A stretch of 64,000 bases of DNA, taken from the NCBI RefSeq assembly GCF_900156895.1, contig NZ_FTPD01000082.1, positions 234,161-298,160 of the forward strand, given 5' to 3'. The notes beneath the pieces are model-generated. The model was not told the DNA's origin and did not search any database. It saw nothing but the letters and a program-made list of their open reading frames with translations. This document shows positions 43,812 to 52,919 of this stretch, one piece after another. This DNA is from Mesorhizobium prunaredense (lineage in GTDB: Bacteria > Pseudomonadota > Alphaproteobacteria > Rhizobiales > Rhizobiaceae). The position numbers were made by a program, and so were the translations under genes. Position 1 is the stretch's first letter. The number at the start of each line of letters is the position of its first letter.

Positions 43812-44795
43812 ATGAAACATGCCCGGACTGCACGCCTCGGAGCGCAGATCGCCGCCTTGTCGGCGGCGCTGCTGTTTTCGGCCAGCGCAATGGCACAGCA
43901 GAATTTCGTTACCATCGGCACCGGTGGCGTCACCGGCGTCTATTATGCCGCCGGCGGTGCTATCTGCCGCCTGCTCAACAAGGATCGTAAGACCCACGGC
44001 ATCCGCTGCTCGGTCGAATCGACCGGCGGATCGGCATTCAACGTGAACACTATCAAGGAAGGCGAACTCGACTTCGGCATGGCCCAGTCCGACGTCCAGT
44101 ACAACGCCTACAAGGGGCTGGAATCATTCAAGGACGGTGGCGCCCATACCGACCTGCGCGCGGTTTTCTCGATCCATCCGGAGCCGTTCACGGTGCTGGC
44201 GCATCCGAATGCCGGCGTGACGAAATTCGAGGACTTCAAGGGCAAGCGTTTCAACATCGGCAATCCCGGTTCCGGAACACGCACTTCCATGGAACGTCTG
44301 CTCAGTGCGATGGGCTGGACGTTGGCCGACTTTTCGCTCGCATCGGAGTTGAAGGCTGACGAGCACGGCCCGGCGCTCTGCGACGGCAAGATCGACGGGT
44401 TCTTCTACGGCGTCGGCCATCCCTCGGCAAACATTCAGGATCCGACCACTACCTGCGCTGCCAAGCTGGTGCCGTTGACCGGGGAAGTCGTGGACAAGCT
44501 GGTCGCAGAAAATCCCTACTACGCCAAGGCGGTGATCCCGGGCGGGCTCTACGCCAACAATCCCGACGATACCGAGACTTTCGGCGTGCTCGCCACGCTG
44601 GTCACTTCGGCTAAAGTTCCCGACGAGAGCGTCTATCAATTGACCAGGGCGGTGTTCGAGAATTTCGACGAGTTCAAGTCGCTGCATCCGGCCTTTGCCA
44701 ATCTCGATCCGACCAAGATGGTGTCGGAAGGGAATTCCGCGCCGCTGCATCCGGGCGCTGAAAAATACTTCAAGGAGAAGGGCTGGCTGAAATAG
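43812..44795 (+). CDS. TAXI-family TRAP transporter solute-binding protein
   Basis: A 327-residue periplasmic binding protein with an N-terminal signal peptide (ALSAALLFSASAMAQ). TAXI signatures are VTIGTGGVTGVYYAAGGAICR at the mature N-terminus, and IDGFFYGVGHPSANI late in the chain. It feeds the fused permease gene 70 nt downstream. TAXI systems import organic acids, including glutamate and 2-oxoglutarate in studied cases; the ligand here is open. The start ATG follows GGGAGAACCA. Confidence 0.92.
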   Translation: MKHARTARLGAQIAALSAALLFSASAMAQQNFVTIGTGGVTGVYYAAGGAICRLLNKDRKTHGIRCSVESTGGSAFNVNTIKEGELDFGMAQSDVQYNAYKGLESFKDGGAHTDLRAVFSIHPEPFTVLAHPNAGVTKFEDFKGKRFNIGNPGSGTRTSMERLLSAMGWTLADFSLASELKADEHGPALCDGKIDGFFYGVGHPSANIQDPTTTCAAKLVPLTGEVVDKLVAENPYYAKAVIPGGLYANNPDDTETFGVLATLVTSAKVPDESVYQLTRAVFENFDEFKSLHPAFANLDPTKMVSEGNSAPLHPGAEKYFKEKGWLK

Positions 44796-44865
44796 GCTTC
44801 GTGACCTGACGGCAGTCCGGCGGGGTCCAGCGGACCCGCCGGGGGCATCCGCAACAGGAGGCGTC

Positions 44866-47469
44866 ATGAGCGAAGTGAAGGCACAACCGGCCGGCGTCGA
44901 TCTCGAAGAGCTCGAACAACTTGTCGCGGAGGCCGACACGGGTGGCCGGCATCCGAGCGGAACAGTCGCTCGAATCCTGCTCTGGGTTGCAGTTGCCTGG
45001 TCGCTTTTCCAGCTCTGGTACGCTTCGCCTTTGCCGTTTGTCTTCGGCTTCGGCATCCTCAATGATACGGAAGCGCGCGCCATCCATCTCGGCTTCGCGC
45101 TGTTTTTGACCTTCCTCGCCTATCCGGCGCTGAGATCCTCGCCCCGCGATCGTGTGCCGCTGCTTGACTGGGTGCTGGCCGTGGTCGGCGGGTTTGCCGG
45201 CGCCTACCTCTTTCTGTTTTACGTCCAGCTTTCCGGACGGCCGGGGCAGCCGACCACGCTCGATCTGGTGACCGGAACCGTCGGCATCCTGTTGCTTCTC
45301 GAGGCGACGCGCCGCGCGCTCGGCCTGCCGATGGTGGTCGTGGCATGCGTCTTCATCTTCTACACCTTTGCCGGCCAGTATATGCCGGACGTGATTCAGC
45401 ATCGCGGCGCATCGCTCAACAAGTTTCTCAACCATCAATGGCTGACCACCGAAGGCGTCTTCGGGATTGCACTTGGCGTGTCGACGAGTTTCGTCTTTCT
45501 CTTCGTCCTGTTCGGTACGCTTCTGGAAAAGGCAGGCGCCGGCAACTGGATGATGCAGATCTCCATCGCGCTGCTCGGCCATCTGCGCGGCGGCCCGGCG
45601 AAAGTCGCGGTGGTCTCATCGGCCCTCAACGGCGTCGTGTCCGGCTCGTCCGTCTCCAATGTGGTTTCAGGCGGCATCTTCACCATCCCGCTGATGAAGC
45701 GCACCGGCCTTTCCGGCGTCAAGGCGGGCGCCATCGAGGCCGCGGCCTCGATCAACGGCCAGATCATGCCGCCGGTCATGGGTGCGGCCGCCTTCCTGAT
45801 GGTCGAATATGTCGGCATTCCCTATTCGGAGATCGTCAAGCACGCGCTGTTGCCGGCGGTTTTTTCCTACATAGCACTGCTCTACATGGTTCATCTCGAA
45901 GCGATAAAGATGGACCTGAAGACGATCCCGCAGCGTCCGACGCCGGCAAGAGAACGGATGCTGCGGATGGGGCTGGGACTGTCGGGCAGCATTCTCGCCG
46001 TCTGTATCGTCTATTACGGCATTGTTGCTATCCAGGCTGTCTTCGGAGGGGCCGCGCCGCCGCTGCTCGCGCTCGCCGGCGTCGCTCTCTACGTCGCCTC
46101 CGTCTGGTATTCCTCCCGCTATCCGGACCTCGCACTCGACGATCCGAACGCGCCAATCCTCGAACTGCCGCGCGCCTGGGACGTCACGCGGACCGGGCTC
46201 GATTTCCTCATCCCGATCGCGGTGCTTCTGTGGTGCCTGATGGTCGAGCAGATGTCGCCTGGCCTCTCGGCGTTCTGGGCAACGGTCTCGATCCTCGGCA
46301 TCGTCGTGACGCGCAAGCCGCTGATGGCGGTATTCCGCCACGAAGACCTCGCACCCTCGGTGCGTGCCTCTTGGGACGATCTGATCGATGGACTGGCGCT
46401 TGGCGCCCGCAACATGATCGGCATAGGCATCGCCACCGCCACCGCCGGTATCGTCGTCGGCACGATCACGCTGACCGGTCTCGGTCTGATGATGACGGAA
46501 CTCGTCGAGCTCATCTCCGGCGGCAACGTCATCCTGATGCTGATCCTCATCGCCGCGATCAGTCTTGTGCTCGGCATGGGTATTCCGACCACCGCAAATT
46601 ATATCCTGGTCGCCACGCTGATGGCGCCGGTCGTGGTCGATCTCGGCGCGCAGGCCGGATTGCCAATCCCGCTGATCGCTGTCCACCTCTTCGTCTTTTA
46701 CTTCGGCATCATGGCCGATATCACCCCGCCCGTCGGGCTGGCGGCCTTCGCGGCGGCGGCGATTTCCAAGGAAGATCCGATCGCCACCGGTTTCCAGGGC
46801 GCGCTCTACTCGTTGCGTACCGCGATCCTGCCGTTCGTCTTCATCTTCAATCCGGCGATCCTGCTGATCGGAGTCGACAGTTGGCCCCAGACAATCTGGG
46901 TGGCAACGGTCTCGTTGATCGCCATCCTGCTGTTTTCGGCCGCGACAATGAATTGGTTCGTAACGAAAAGCCGACTTTGGGAAAGTGCGGCCCTGCTGCT
47001 CATCTGCTTCACGCTGTTTCGGCCGGACTGGTGGCTCAACCAGGTGTCGCCGCCTTACGAGGAATTGCCGGCCAGCGAATTCCTGTCGGCGGTCGCGCAG
47101 ACGCCGGCGGATGGCCGCATCAATTTTGTCGTCGAGGGTGTCGACCTCATGGGCGAAGATGTACGCAAAACGGTCAACGTGCCGCTCGGGGAGCCGGGCG
47201 AGCCGCTGGAGCGGCTGCGCGGCATTGGACTTACCATCACGCAAGCGGGCGACGCGCTGATGATCAGCAATGTCGATTTCGGATCCTACGCCAAGCGCAT
47301 TGGGCTGGATGTCGGATATGACGTGGTGGCGGTGCTCAGAAAGGCCGACCAGCCCTCGAGCCTCATTCCGATCGGCCTGGCGCTCGCTGCGACCGCCGGC
47401 GTCGCCGGGCTGCAGTTTGCGCGGGCGCGCAAGCAGGCCGACAGGAAGGAAACCGGGCCGGCGCGCTGA
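44866..47469 (+). CDS. TRAP transporter fused permease (TAXI type)
   Basis: An 867-residue inner-membrane protein in which the small 4-helix (DctQ-like) and large 12-helix (DctM-like) TRAP subunits are one chain. The N-terminal helices (about 30-190) include WVAVAWSLFQLWY. The DctM-like part includes GGIFTIPLMKRTGLSGVKAG, GAIEAAASINGQIMPPVMGA and GMGIPTTANYILVA, the conserved TRAP motifs. The last 150 residues are a soluble DUF3394-like domain followed by a final helix. It follows the TAXI gene in the same operon and is convergent with the idonate-dehydrogenase-like gene. Confidence 0.93.
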   Translation: MSEVKAQPAGVDLEELEQLVAEADTGGRHPSGTVARILLWVAVAWSLFQLWYASPLPFVFGFGILNDTEARAIHLGFALFLTFLAYPALRSSPRDRVPLLDWVLAVVGGFAGAYLFLFYVQLSGRPGQPTTLDLVTGTVGILLLLEATRRALGLPMVVVACVFIFYTFAGQYMPDVIQHRGASLNKFLNHQWLTTEGVFGIALGVSTSFVFLFVLFGTLLEKAGAGNWMMQISIALLGHLRGGPAKVAVVSSALNGVVSGSSVSNVVSGGIFTIPLMKRTGLSGVKAGAIEAAASINGQIMPPVMGAAAFLMVEYVGIPYSEIVKHALLPAVFSYIALLYMVHLEAIKMDLKTIPQRPTPARERMLRMGLGLSGSILAVCIVYYGIVAIQAVFGGAAPPLLALAGVALYVASVWYSSRYPDLALDDPNAPILELPRAWDVTRTGLDFLIPIAVLLWCLMVEQMSPGLSAFWATVSILGIVVTRKPLMAVFRHEDLAPSVRASWDDLIDGLALGARNMIGIGIATATAGIVVGTITLTGLGLMMTELVELISGGNVILMLILIAAISLVLGMGIPTTANYILVATLMAPVVVDLGAQAGLPIPLIAVHLFVFYFGIMADITPPVGLAAFAAAAISKEDPIATGFQGALYSLRTAILPFVFIFNPAILLIGVDSWPQTIWVATVSLIAILLFSAATMNWFVTKSRLWESAALLLICFTLFRPDWWLNQVSPPYEELPASEFLSAVAQTPADGRINFVVEGVDLMGEDVRKTVNVPLGEPGEPLERLRGIGLTITQAGDALMISNVDFGSYAKRIGLDVGYDVVAVLRKADQPSSLIPIGLALAATAGVAGLQFARARKQADRKETGPAR

Positions 47470-47516
47470 GAACGGAACGGTTGATAACAGCTGCTGACAG
47501 GCCCGGGAAAAACTCC

Positions 47517-48566
47517 TCAGTCGGCGGTCAGCACCACCTTGACGCTCCGCGAGCGGTCGGCGGCCAGGGCAAACGCCTCGCAGGCCGAGGGGAGCGGGCG
47601 TTCGGCGGTCACCAGCTTCAGGACATCTATATCCCCGCTGACGATGAGGTCGACCGCCTGGTTGAATTCTGCGCCGAAGCGAAACGTGCCGTTCAGGTCG
47701 ATTTCCTTGGCCATCACCGCATTGGCGGCCACGGGGATCTGACCACCCGGAAGATTGCCGACCTGAACGACCGTGCCGCCGCGCCGGACGCTGGCGATCG
47801 CCGCTGCGAGACCGGCGGCGGTGCCTGAAATCTCGAACGCGACATCGATCGCCTTGTCGGCCGCGAGCGCCTTGAGCTCGTCGTCGCCGCCGGACAGGTC
47901 GATCGTCCTGTTTGCTCCAAGTTTGCTGGCGAAGGCGAGCGGCGCCTCGGCTATGTCGGCGACGGTGAGCTCGCCACATCCCTTGAGCCTGGCGGCGAGC
48001 ATGGTCAGGAGCCCGATAGGGCCGGCGCCGAACAAGATGACGTTGCGGCCGGCGATGTCGCCGGCCCGTGCCACGGCATGCAGGCTGACGGCGAGCGGTT
48101 CGGCGAGTGCCGCCGCCTGGTAGGCGACAGCATGCGGAACCTTGACGCATTGCGCGGGCGTGGCATCGAACAGGCTGGCAAAACCGCCTTGCATGTGCGG
48201 CGTTTTCGACGCCGAGCCCATGAAATAGATGTTCTCGCAGAGGTTGGCGCGGCCCTCGGCGCATCGCGCGCATTGTCCGCACCAGCGCGACGGGTTGACC
48301 GCCACGCGATCACCGACGGCAAGTCCTGGCGCGTCCGCGTTGATTTTTACGATCTCTCCGGCGACCTCGTGGCCGAGCACGAGCGGCGATGTGACGACAA
48401 AATCGCCGGTCCGCGCATGGCGGAAATAGTGCAGGTCGGAACCGCAGATGCCGCCGGCGCCGAAGCGCACGCGCACCATTCCCGGCGCGAGGGGGCCGAG
48501 CGGATGCTCGACGACGCGCAGATCCTCGGGGCCGAACAGCGTCGCGGCGACTGCACTATCGATCAT
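47517..48566 (-). CDS. Zinc-dependent alcohol dehydrogenase, L-idonate 5-dehydrogenase-like
   Basis: Medium-chain NAD(P)-dependent dehydrogenase of 349 residues. Catalytic zinc site in GICGSDLHYFRHA and GHEVAG, structural zinc cysteines in WCGQCARCAEGRANLCEN, and Rossmann motif VILFGAGPIGLLT. The sequence is nearest to L-idonate 5-dehydrogenase, which oxidises L-idonate to 5-ketogluconate. Its ATG overlaps the stop of the DctM gene upstream by 4 nt, so it is translated with the transporter and should act on the imported sugar acid. Confidence 0.85.
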   Translation of the reverse strand: MIDSAVAATLFGPEDLRVVEHPLGPLAPGMVRVRFGAGGICGSDLHYFRHARTGDFVVTSPLVLGHEVAGEIVKINADAPGLAVGDRVAVNPSRWCGQCARCAEGRANLCENIYFMGSASKTPHMQGGFASLFDATPAQCVKVPHAVAYQAAALAEPLAVSLHAVARAGDIAGRNVILFGAGPIGLLTMLAARLKGCGELTVADIAEAPLAFASKLGANRTIDLSGGDDELKALAADKAIDVAFEISGTAAGLAAAIASVRRGGTVVQVGNLPGGQIPVAANAVMAKEIDLNGTFRFGAEFNQAVDLIVSGDIDVLKLVTAERPLPSACEAFALAADRSRSVKVVLTAD

Positions 48567-49969
48567 CGGATCAGTCCCATTTGCGTCGGCAGCCACAGCG
48601 TGATGGCGGGGATGAAGGTGATCAGGATCAGCGCGACGATCAACGGCACAAGCCAGGGCAGAATCGCCATGGTCGTACGCTCGACCGATAGTTTGGCGAC
48701 CCGCGAGAGGACGAACAGCACCATGCCGAGCGGCGGATGGAGGAGACCAATCATCAGATTAAGCGTCATGATCAGACCGAAATGCACCGGGTTGATGCCG
48801 TACACGGCGGCCACCGGCAACAGGATGGGCACAAGAATGGTGATCGCCGCAATCGTATCGAGGAAGCAGCCGACCACCAGCATCAGGACGTTCACCAGGA
48901 TGAGGAAGACCCACATGTTGTCGGTGAGGGCGAAGATGAAGGTCGAGAACAGCTGTGCCGCCTGGCTGACGGTGAGCAGCCAGGCGAATATCGAGGCGGC
49001 GGTGACGATGAAGAGTACGGAGGCCGTCGTCTCGATGGTGTCGAAGCTCGCCTTTGCGAGTGTGCGCAGCGTCATCGTGCGGTAGCGCACCAGCCCGAGG
49101 AAAAGCGACCAGATCACGGCGGCCATCGCCGCCTCGGTCGGCGTGAACCAGCCCATCGTCATCCCGCCAATCAGGATGATCGGCGTCATCAGTGCCATGA
49201 CCGCGGAGAAGTCGAAATACCAGTCGACCGCAATCAGCAACAGCAGCGCGATGCCGACCGCGACATTGATGGACAGGCCAAGCTGCACCAGCAGATAACA
49301 GGCGAGCGGGAAGGCCGCCACCACCAGCACCTCGCCCGCCGCTTCGGCGAGCCGCCGAAGCTCGAACGGCGTGTCGGAACCCCAGCCGCGCCGATAGGCG
49401 AAGATGGCGACCGTCACCATCATCAGCACGGTCATGACCACGCCCGGTAGGATGCCGGCCATGAACAGCGCGCCGATCGAGACATTCGCCATCATGCCGT
49501 AAATGACGAAGGGCAGCGACGGCGGGAAAATCGGCCCGAGCGTCGCCGAGGCAGCGGTGACCCCGACCGCGGCGTCGATCGGATAGCCGTGGTCCTTCAT
49601 CGCCTTGATCTCGATGGTGCCGATGCCGGCGGCGTCGGCGAGCGCGGTGCCCGACATGCCGGAGAAGATCACCGATCCGATGATGTTGACCTGCGCCAGG
49701 CCGCCCTTCATCCAGCCGACCAGCGCAAGGGCGAAGGCATAGATGCGGCCAGTGACGCCGGCGATGTTCATGAGGTTGCCGGCGAGGATGAAGAAGGGCA
49801 CGGCGAGCAGCGGAAAGCTCTCCACCCCGGCAATCATGCGCTGGGCTGCGATGATGTCGGGCGCGACACCATAGATGACGAGGTAGAGCACCGAGGCTGC
49901 TGCCATCGACACGGCGACCGGCACGCCAATCAGCATCAGGACCAGAAAGCCTCCGACCAATAGCAGCAT
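48563..49969 (-). CDS. TRAP transporter large permease subunit (DctM family)
   Basis: A 468-residue inner-membrane protein with about 12 helices, the ion-coupled translocation subunit of a tripartite TRAP system. Family motifs: FILAGNLMNIAGVTGRIY, GSVIFSGMSGTALADAAGIG and VGCFLDTIAAITILVPILLPV. The gene lies 3 nt after the DctQ-type stop and overlaps the dehydrogenase start, all on the minus strand, so dctP-dctQ-dctM-dehydrogenase form one operon. Confidence 0.93.
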   Translation of the reverse strand: MLLLVGGFLVLMLIGVPVAVSMAAASVLYLVIYGVAPDIIAAQRMIAGVESFPLLAVPFFILAGNLMNIAGVTGRIYAFALALVGWMKGGLAQVNIIGSVIFSGMSGTALADAAGIGTIEIKAMKDHGYPIDAAVGVTAASATLGPIFPPSLPFVIYGMMANVSIGALFMAGILPGVVMTVLMMVTVAIFAYRRGWGSDTPFELRRLAEAAGEVLVVAAFPLACYLLVQLGLSINVAVGIALLLLIAVDWYFDFSAVMALMTPIILIGGMTMGWFTPTEAAMAAVIWSLFLGLVRYRTMTLRTLAKASFDTIETTASVLFIVTAASIFAWLLTVSQAAQLFSTFIFALTDNMWVFLILVNVLMLVVGCFLDTIAAITILVPILLPVAAVYGINPVHFGLIMTLNLMIGLLHPPLGMVLFVLSRVAKLSVERTTMAILPWLVPLIVALILITFIPAITLWLPTQMGLIR

Positions 49970-49972
49970 CGC

Positions 49973-50545
49973 TCAGTCCCCCACCGTTTCGAACGCACCG
50001 GGGCGCTCGAGCACCGAATAGCCACGCCTGTAGTTGCCAATGAAGACCTGGATCGAGCGCGCGAACATCAGCGCGAAGCCCGCCAGGACGGCGTAGAAGA
50101 ACCAGCGGCGCGGCAGGTTGACGGTGACCATGCGCTCGTGCGCGACGATCGAGACATAGCGCCACATCAGCCAGGTCCCGTAGGCGAAGAAGACGACACG
50201 GATGACGTCGACGCTAAGCGCGAGCCAGCGGCCGACGCGCTCCGGCAGGTAATGGTAGAGCACATCGACATGGATGTGGCGCGAGATGCGCACGCACATA
50301 GCGGCGCCGAGAAAGACGACGACGACGAGCGCGTTGATGGCGATCTCCTCGGTCCAGGCAAGGCTGTTGTTCAGCGCATAACGGGTGAAGAACTGCAGGA
50401 AGACACAGACGACCATCCCCCAGAACACGGCGAGCGTGATCCAGTCCTCGATGCCGTGGTGCGACAGATCAATGTGTACCGGCACCTCCTCGAAAGCGTG
50501 GGCGATCTCTTCGACGGTGATCTCGGTATGGTGTTCCTCGGCCAT
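49973..50545 (-). CDS. TRAP transporter small permease subunit (DctQ family)
   Basis: A 190-residue protein with four predicted membrane helices (WITLAVFWGMVVCVFLQFF; EIAINALVVVVFLGAAMCV; SVDVIRVVFFAYGTWL; FFYAVLAGFALMFARSIQ). The N-terminal cytoplasmic stretch is acidic and His-rich (MAEEHHTEITVEEIAHAFEE). The start is the ATG at 50545; 11 further codons are open upstream. Partner of the DctM and DctP proteins encoded next to it. Confidence 0.88.
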   Translation of the reverse strand: MAEEHHTEITVEEIAHAFEEVPVHIDLSHHGIEDWITLAVFWGMVVCVFLQFFTRYALNNSLAWTEEIAINALVVVVFLGAAMCVRISRHIHVDVLYHYLPERVGRWLALSVDVIRVVFFAYGTWLMWRYVSIVAHERMVTVNLPRRWFFYAVLAGFALMFARSIQVFIGNYRRGYSVLERPGAFETVGD

Positions 50546-50690
50546 TGGCGCGGGCTCCCGAAGCTGGTGGGTCGTCAAGGATTGGAAAGGCCGTCCGGCG
50601 CAACATGGAACCGGACGGACGGGCAGGTTAAAGCGGCGAATCCGGTTGCCGCTCTATCCCCTTGTCTGAGCACCTGATTTTCCCGATACT

Positions 50691-51665
50691 CTACTTGATC
50701 GCGCGGATCGCCTCCCAATCGGCCTTGTTGTAGCCGAACTCCTCGAACGTGACCTTCTCAAGAACATTCTTTTCAAAATCGGCACGGTCGATGTCGGTCA
50801 CGGTGATGCCGCGATCCTTGAACACCTGCACCAATTCCTTTTCGCGCGCGACGATCTTTGCCGTGGCACGGGCGGCTGCCTCCTGCATCACCTCGGTGAA
50901 GATCTGCTTGTCCTCGTCGGAAAGCGAGGCCCAGCGCGACTGTGATACGATCGTGTTGAGGTGATCGACGATGTGTCCGGTGAGCACGATGTGCTTCTGC
51001 ACCTCGTAGAATTTCTTCGCCTCGATGGTGGTCAGCGGGTTCTCCTGAGCCTCGACGGTGCCGTTCTGCAGGGCCAGATACACCTCGGCGAAGGCGATCG
51101 GCGCGGTGTTGGCGCCGCACGCGCGCGGCATGGCGAGATAGGCGGGAACGTCAGGGACGCGCATCTTCAGACCTTGCATATCGGCACATTTGGCGATCGG
51201 CCGGTTTGAGGTGGTCTGCCGCGTGCCATAATAGGTGGTGGCCGTTATGTGATGGCCTGACTTTTCCTCGTAGCCCTTGGTCAACGCCTTGTAGACGTCG
51301 CTTTTGGTGTATTTCAACAGATGGTCGGCGTCGCGGAAGGTATACGGGAAATAGGTGACGCCGATCGGCGGATATTCGCGCGCCGCAAAGCTCGACCCGG
51401 AAATGATGATATCGACCGTGCCGAGCGTCAGGCCCTGGTTTATATCCGCTTCCTTACCGAGCTGCGAGGCCGGATAGACGTCGACGGTGTAGCGGCCCTG
51501 GGTGCGCTTCTTAATCTCCTCCGCTGCCCACACGGACTCGGTATGGAAGGGCTCCGACGTCTCATACACGTGGGCCCATTTCAGAGCTGTCTGCGCCGAG
51601 GCCGAAGCCAAAGGCATAGCGATTGCTGCGATCGCACCGAGTAGAATTGCGTATTTTCTCAGCAT
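50691..51665 (-). CDS. TRAP transporter solute-binding protein (DctP family)
   Basis: A 324-residue periplasmic receptor with signal peptide MLRKYAILLGAIAAIAMPLA. DctP features: KWAHVYETSEPFHTESVWAA at the mature N-terminus, the carboxylate-binding Arg region GLKMRVPDVPAYL, and AEVYLALQNGTVEAQENPL. The ligand is probably a sugar acid, given the idonate-dehydrogenase-like gene in the operon; this is inferred from context. The start ATG at 51665 follows GGGAGG. The GntR-type regulator gene lies upstream on the same strand. Confidence 0.92.
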   Translation of the reverse strand: MLRKYAILLGAIAAIAMPLASASAQTALKWAHVYETSEPFHTESVWAAEEIKKRTQGRYTVDVYPASQLGKEADINQGLTLGTVDIIISGSSFAAREYPPIGVTYFPYTFRDADHLLKYTKSDVYKALTKGYEEKSGHHITATTYYGTRQTTSNRPIAKCADMQGLKMRVPDVPAYLAMPRACGANTAPIAFAEVYLALQNGTVEAQENPLTTIEAKKFYEVQKHIVLTGHIVDHLNTIVSQSRWASLSDEDKQIFTEVMQEAAARATAKIVAREKELVQVFKDRGITVTDIDRADFEKNVLEKVTFEEFGYNKADWEAIRAIK

Positions 51666-51697
51666 TGTGTTCCTCCCTGAGGTTGGATTTGACTGCT

Positions 51698-51721
51698 CCG
51701 ACCGGATCTCCTCCCGGTCGG
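51698..51721 (-). terminator. Hairpin between the GntR-type gene and dctP
   Basis: CCGACCGG (51698-51705), 8-nt loop, CCGGTCGG (51714-51721), a perfect 8-bp stem in the 123-nt gap. There is no U-run, so it may be a weak terminator or a leader structure that limits read-through from the regulator gene. Confidence 0.35.
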
Positions 51722-51739
51722 CTGCTAGACCTTTTAGTT

Positions 51740-51788
51740 GAGCATTGGTTTTTCCCAAAACCGGTTCCCACTTTTGGGTCAGATGCTC
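51740..51788. repeat. Palindromic intergenic repeat, copy 3 (diverged)
   Basis: GAGCAT (51740-51745) and ATGCTC (51783-51788) are outer arms; CCCAAAA (51754-51760) and TTTTGGG (51772-51778) are inner arms. The plan (ATG-containing outer arms, GA-rich inner arms, spacer with CCGGTTCCCAC) matches the better-conserved copies at 2166 and 14842 but with a different core. It abuts the GntR-type stop codon exactly. Confidence 0.55.
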
Positions 51789-52507
51789 TATTCCGCGACC
51801 TCCCTGGCCGCGGATTTCTCACCGAAATTGCGTGAGAATCTCAGTTGCGACTGACGCAGATGTTCCTGCATCGCGGCTTTGGCCCGTTCAGGGTCGCGTG
51901 CCGCGATCGCGTCGCGCACCGCGCGATGCTCCTCCGCGGCGGCCCGCCAGGACTCCCTGTTCTCGAAATAGCTCGACAGGCGTTCGAAATATGGGTTCAT
52001 GCGCTGGTCGAAGAGCTCGCCGATGCAGCGCACCAGGACGGCGTTTCCGAGAATGCCCGCCACCATCGTATGGAACTCGCGGTCGAGCGCGATCGTCATC
52101 CTGGTCGGGCGAGGTATATCCTCCATGCGGCGCAGCACGTCGTCCATATGCTCGATGTCGATTGGCCGAGCATGGAGGGCGGCTTCGGCGGCGATCGCCC
52201 CTTCGATGAACTCGCGTGCCCGCAACAGCTCGAACGGGCCTTCATCCATCTCTGCCGTCAAAATTTCGGCACGCGGCGGTTCGGTGACGTAGATGCCCGA
52301 GCCAACGCGAATGCGTATGCGCCCCTCGACCTCGAGCGCGATCAGCGCTTCACGGACGGTCGGGCGGGAGATGCCAAGCTGATCGGCCAGTTCGCGCTCG
52401 GTCGGCAGCCGATCGCCGACTGCGAACTCGCCCGCGTCGATCAGCTGCCTGAGCTGATCGGCGATCTGTCGGTAAAGTCGACGCGGTTCAACGGCCTGGA
52501 TCGGCAT
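51788..52507 (-). CDS. FadR-subfamily GntR transcriptional regulator
   Basis: A 239-residue regulator: N-terminal winged helix (LADQLGISRPTVREALIALEVEGRIRIR) and C-terminal FCD all-helical ligand domain (about 90-220, FELLRAREFIEGAIAAEAALH). FadR-type regulators of TRAP operons usually bind the sugar acid or an intermediate and derepress. A GGTC-T-GACC palindrome 56-64 nt before the start is a likely autoregulatory site. It lies upstream of dctP on the same strand. Confidence 0.9.
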   Translation of the reverse strand: MPIQAVEPRRLYRQIADQLRQLIDAGEFAVGDRLPTERELADQLGISRPTVREALIALEVEGRIRIRVGSGIYVTEPPRAEILTAEMDEGPFELLRAREFIEGAIAAEAALHARPIDIEHMDDVLRRMEDIPRPTRMTIALDREFHTMVAGILGNAVLVRCIGELFDQRMNPYFERLSSYFENRESWRAAAEEHRAVRDAIAARDPERAKAAMQEHLRQSQLRFSRNFGEKSAAREVAE

Positions 52508-52919
52508 TGTTACCCAGTTCTACTTCAACGGAATCATCTGGCCGATCCCGGATCGGTAAATTGGTCTGACCTATTGATCGAAACCTGCCGCGAAAAAGGC
52601 TGAAAGTCAAGCAGCAGAGAACGCCCGTGGAACCCATTCTCCGTGACTTTCTTGGAAACGACGGATCGGCCATGGCTGGACGGCAACTCTTGATCTTCCA
52701 GAAGCTGGAAGAGGGCATAGCGTTAGTTTCCCGCTAAACAACGTCAAGGGAGATCAAGCCGAGAATACGAAGCCGATAGACGGATATTGTAAGGACCTTC
52801 GCGACCTAAAAAGGACGACTACAGCTCGCTTAATAGTGACAGTCTCCACCCGCCGCCCTCTCCGGAAATTGCGGAGACGTCCAGAGCGGACTTGCGCGCC
52901 GGTCGACGAGCAAGCCGCA
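52508..52919. other. Intergenic region before the GntR-type gene; no recognised gene
   Basis: 412 nt that hold the GntR-type promoter and operator. A short plus-strand frame from a GTG at 52627 to 52737 (36 codons; RDFLGNDGSAMAGRQLLIF) is open but has no ribosome site, and I do not recognise it. The rest, up to the methyltransferase gene end at 52920, shows nothing recognisable. Confidence 0.5.
52559..52575. promoter_or_regulatory. Putative FadR/GntR operator
   Basis: AATTGGTCTGACCTATT contains the palindromic core GGTC-T-GACC (52563-52571), resembling the TGGTCNGACCA class bound by FadR-type regulators. It precedes the GntR-type gene by about 55 nt. No second copy was found before dctP. Confidence 0.5.

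Noticed and set aside
45667..48282. Minus-strand open frame of 871 codons across the TRAP permease and dehydrogenase genes
   Set aside because: It lies opposite strong coding sequence with clear TRAP and dehydrogenase motifs; its translation is Arg/Asp/His-rich with no domain and no ribosome site. Long antisense frames are expected at this GC content.
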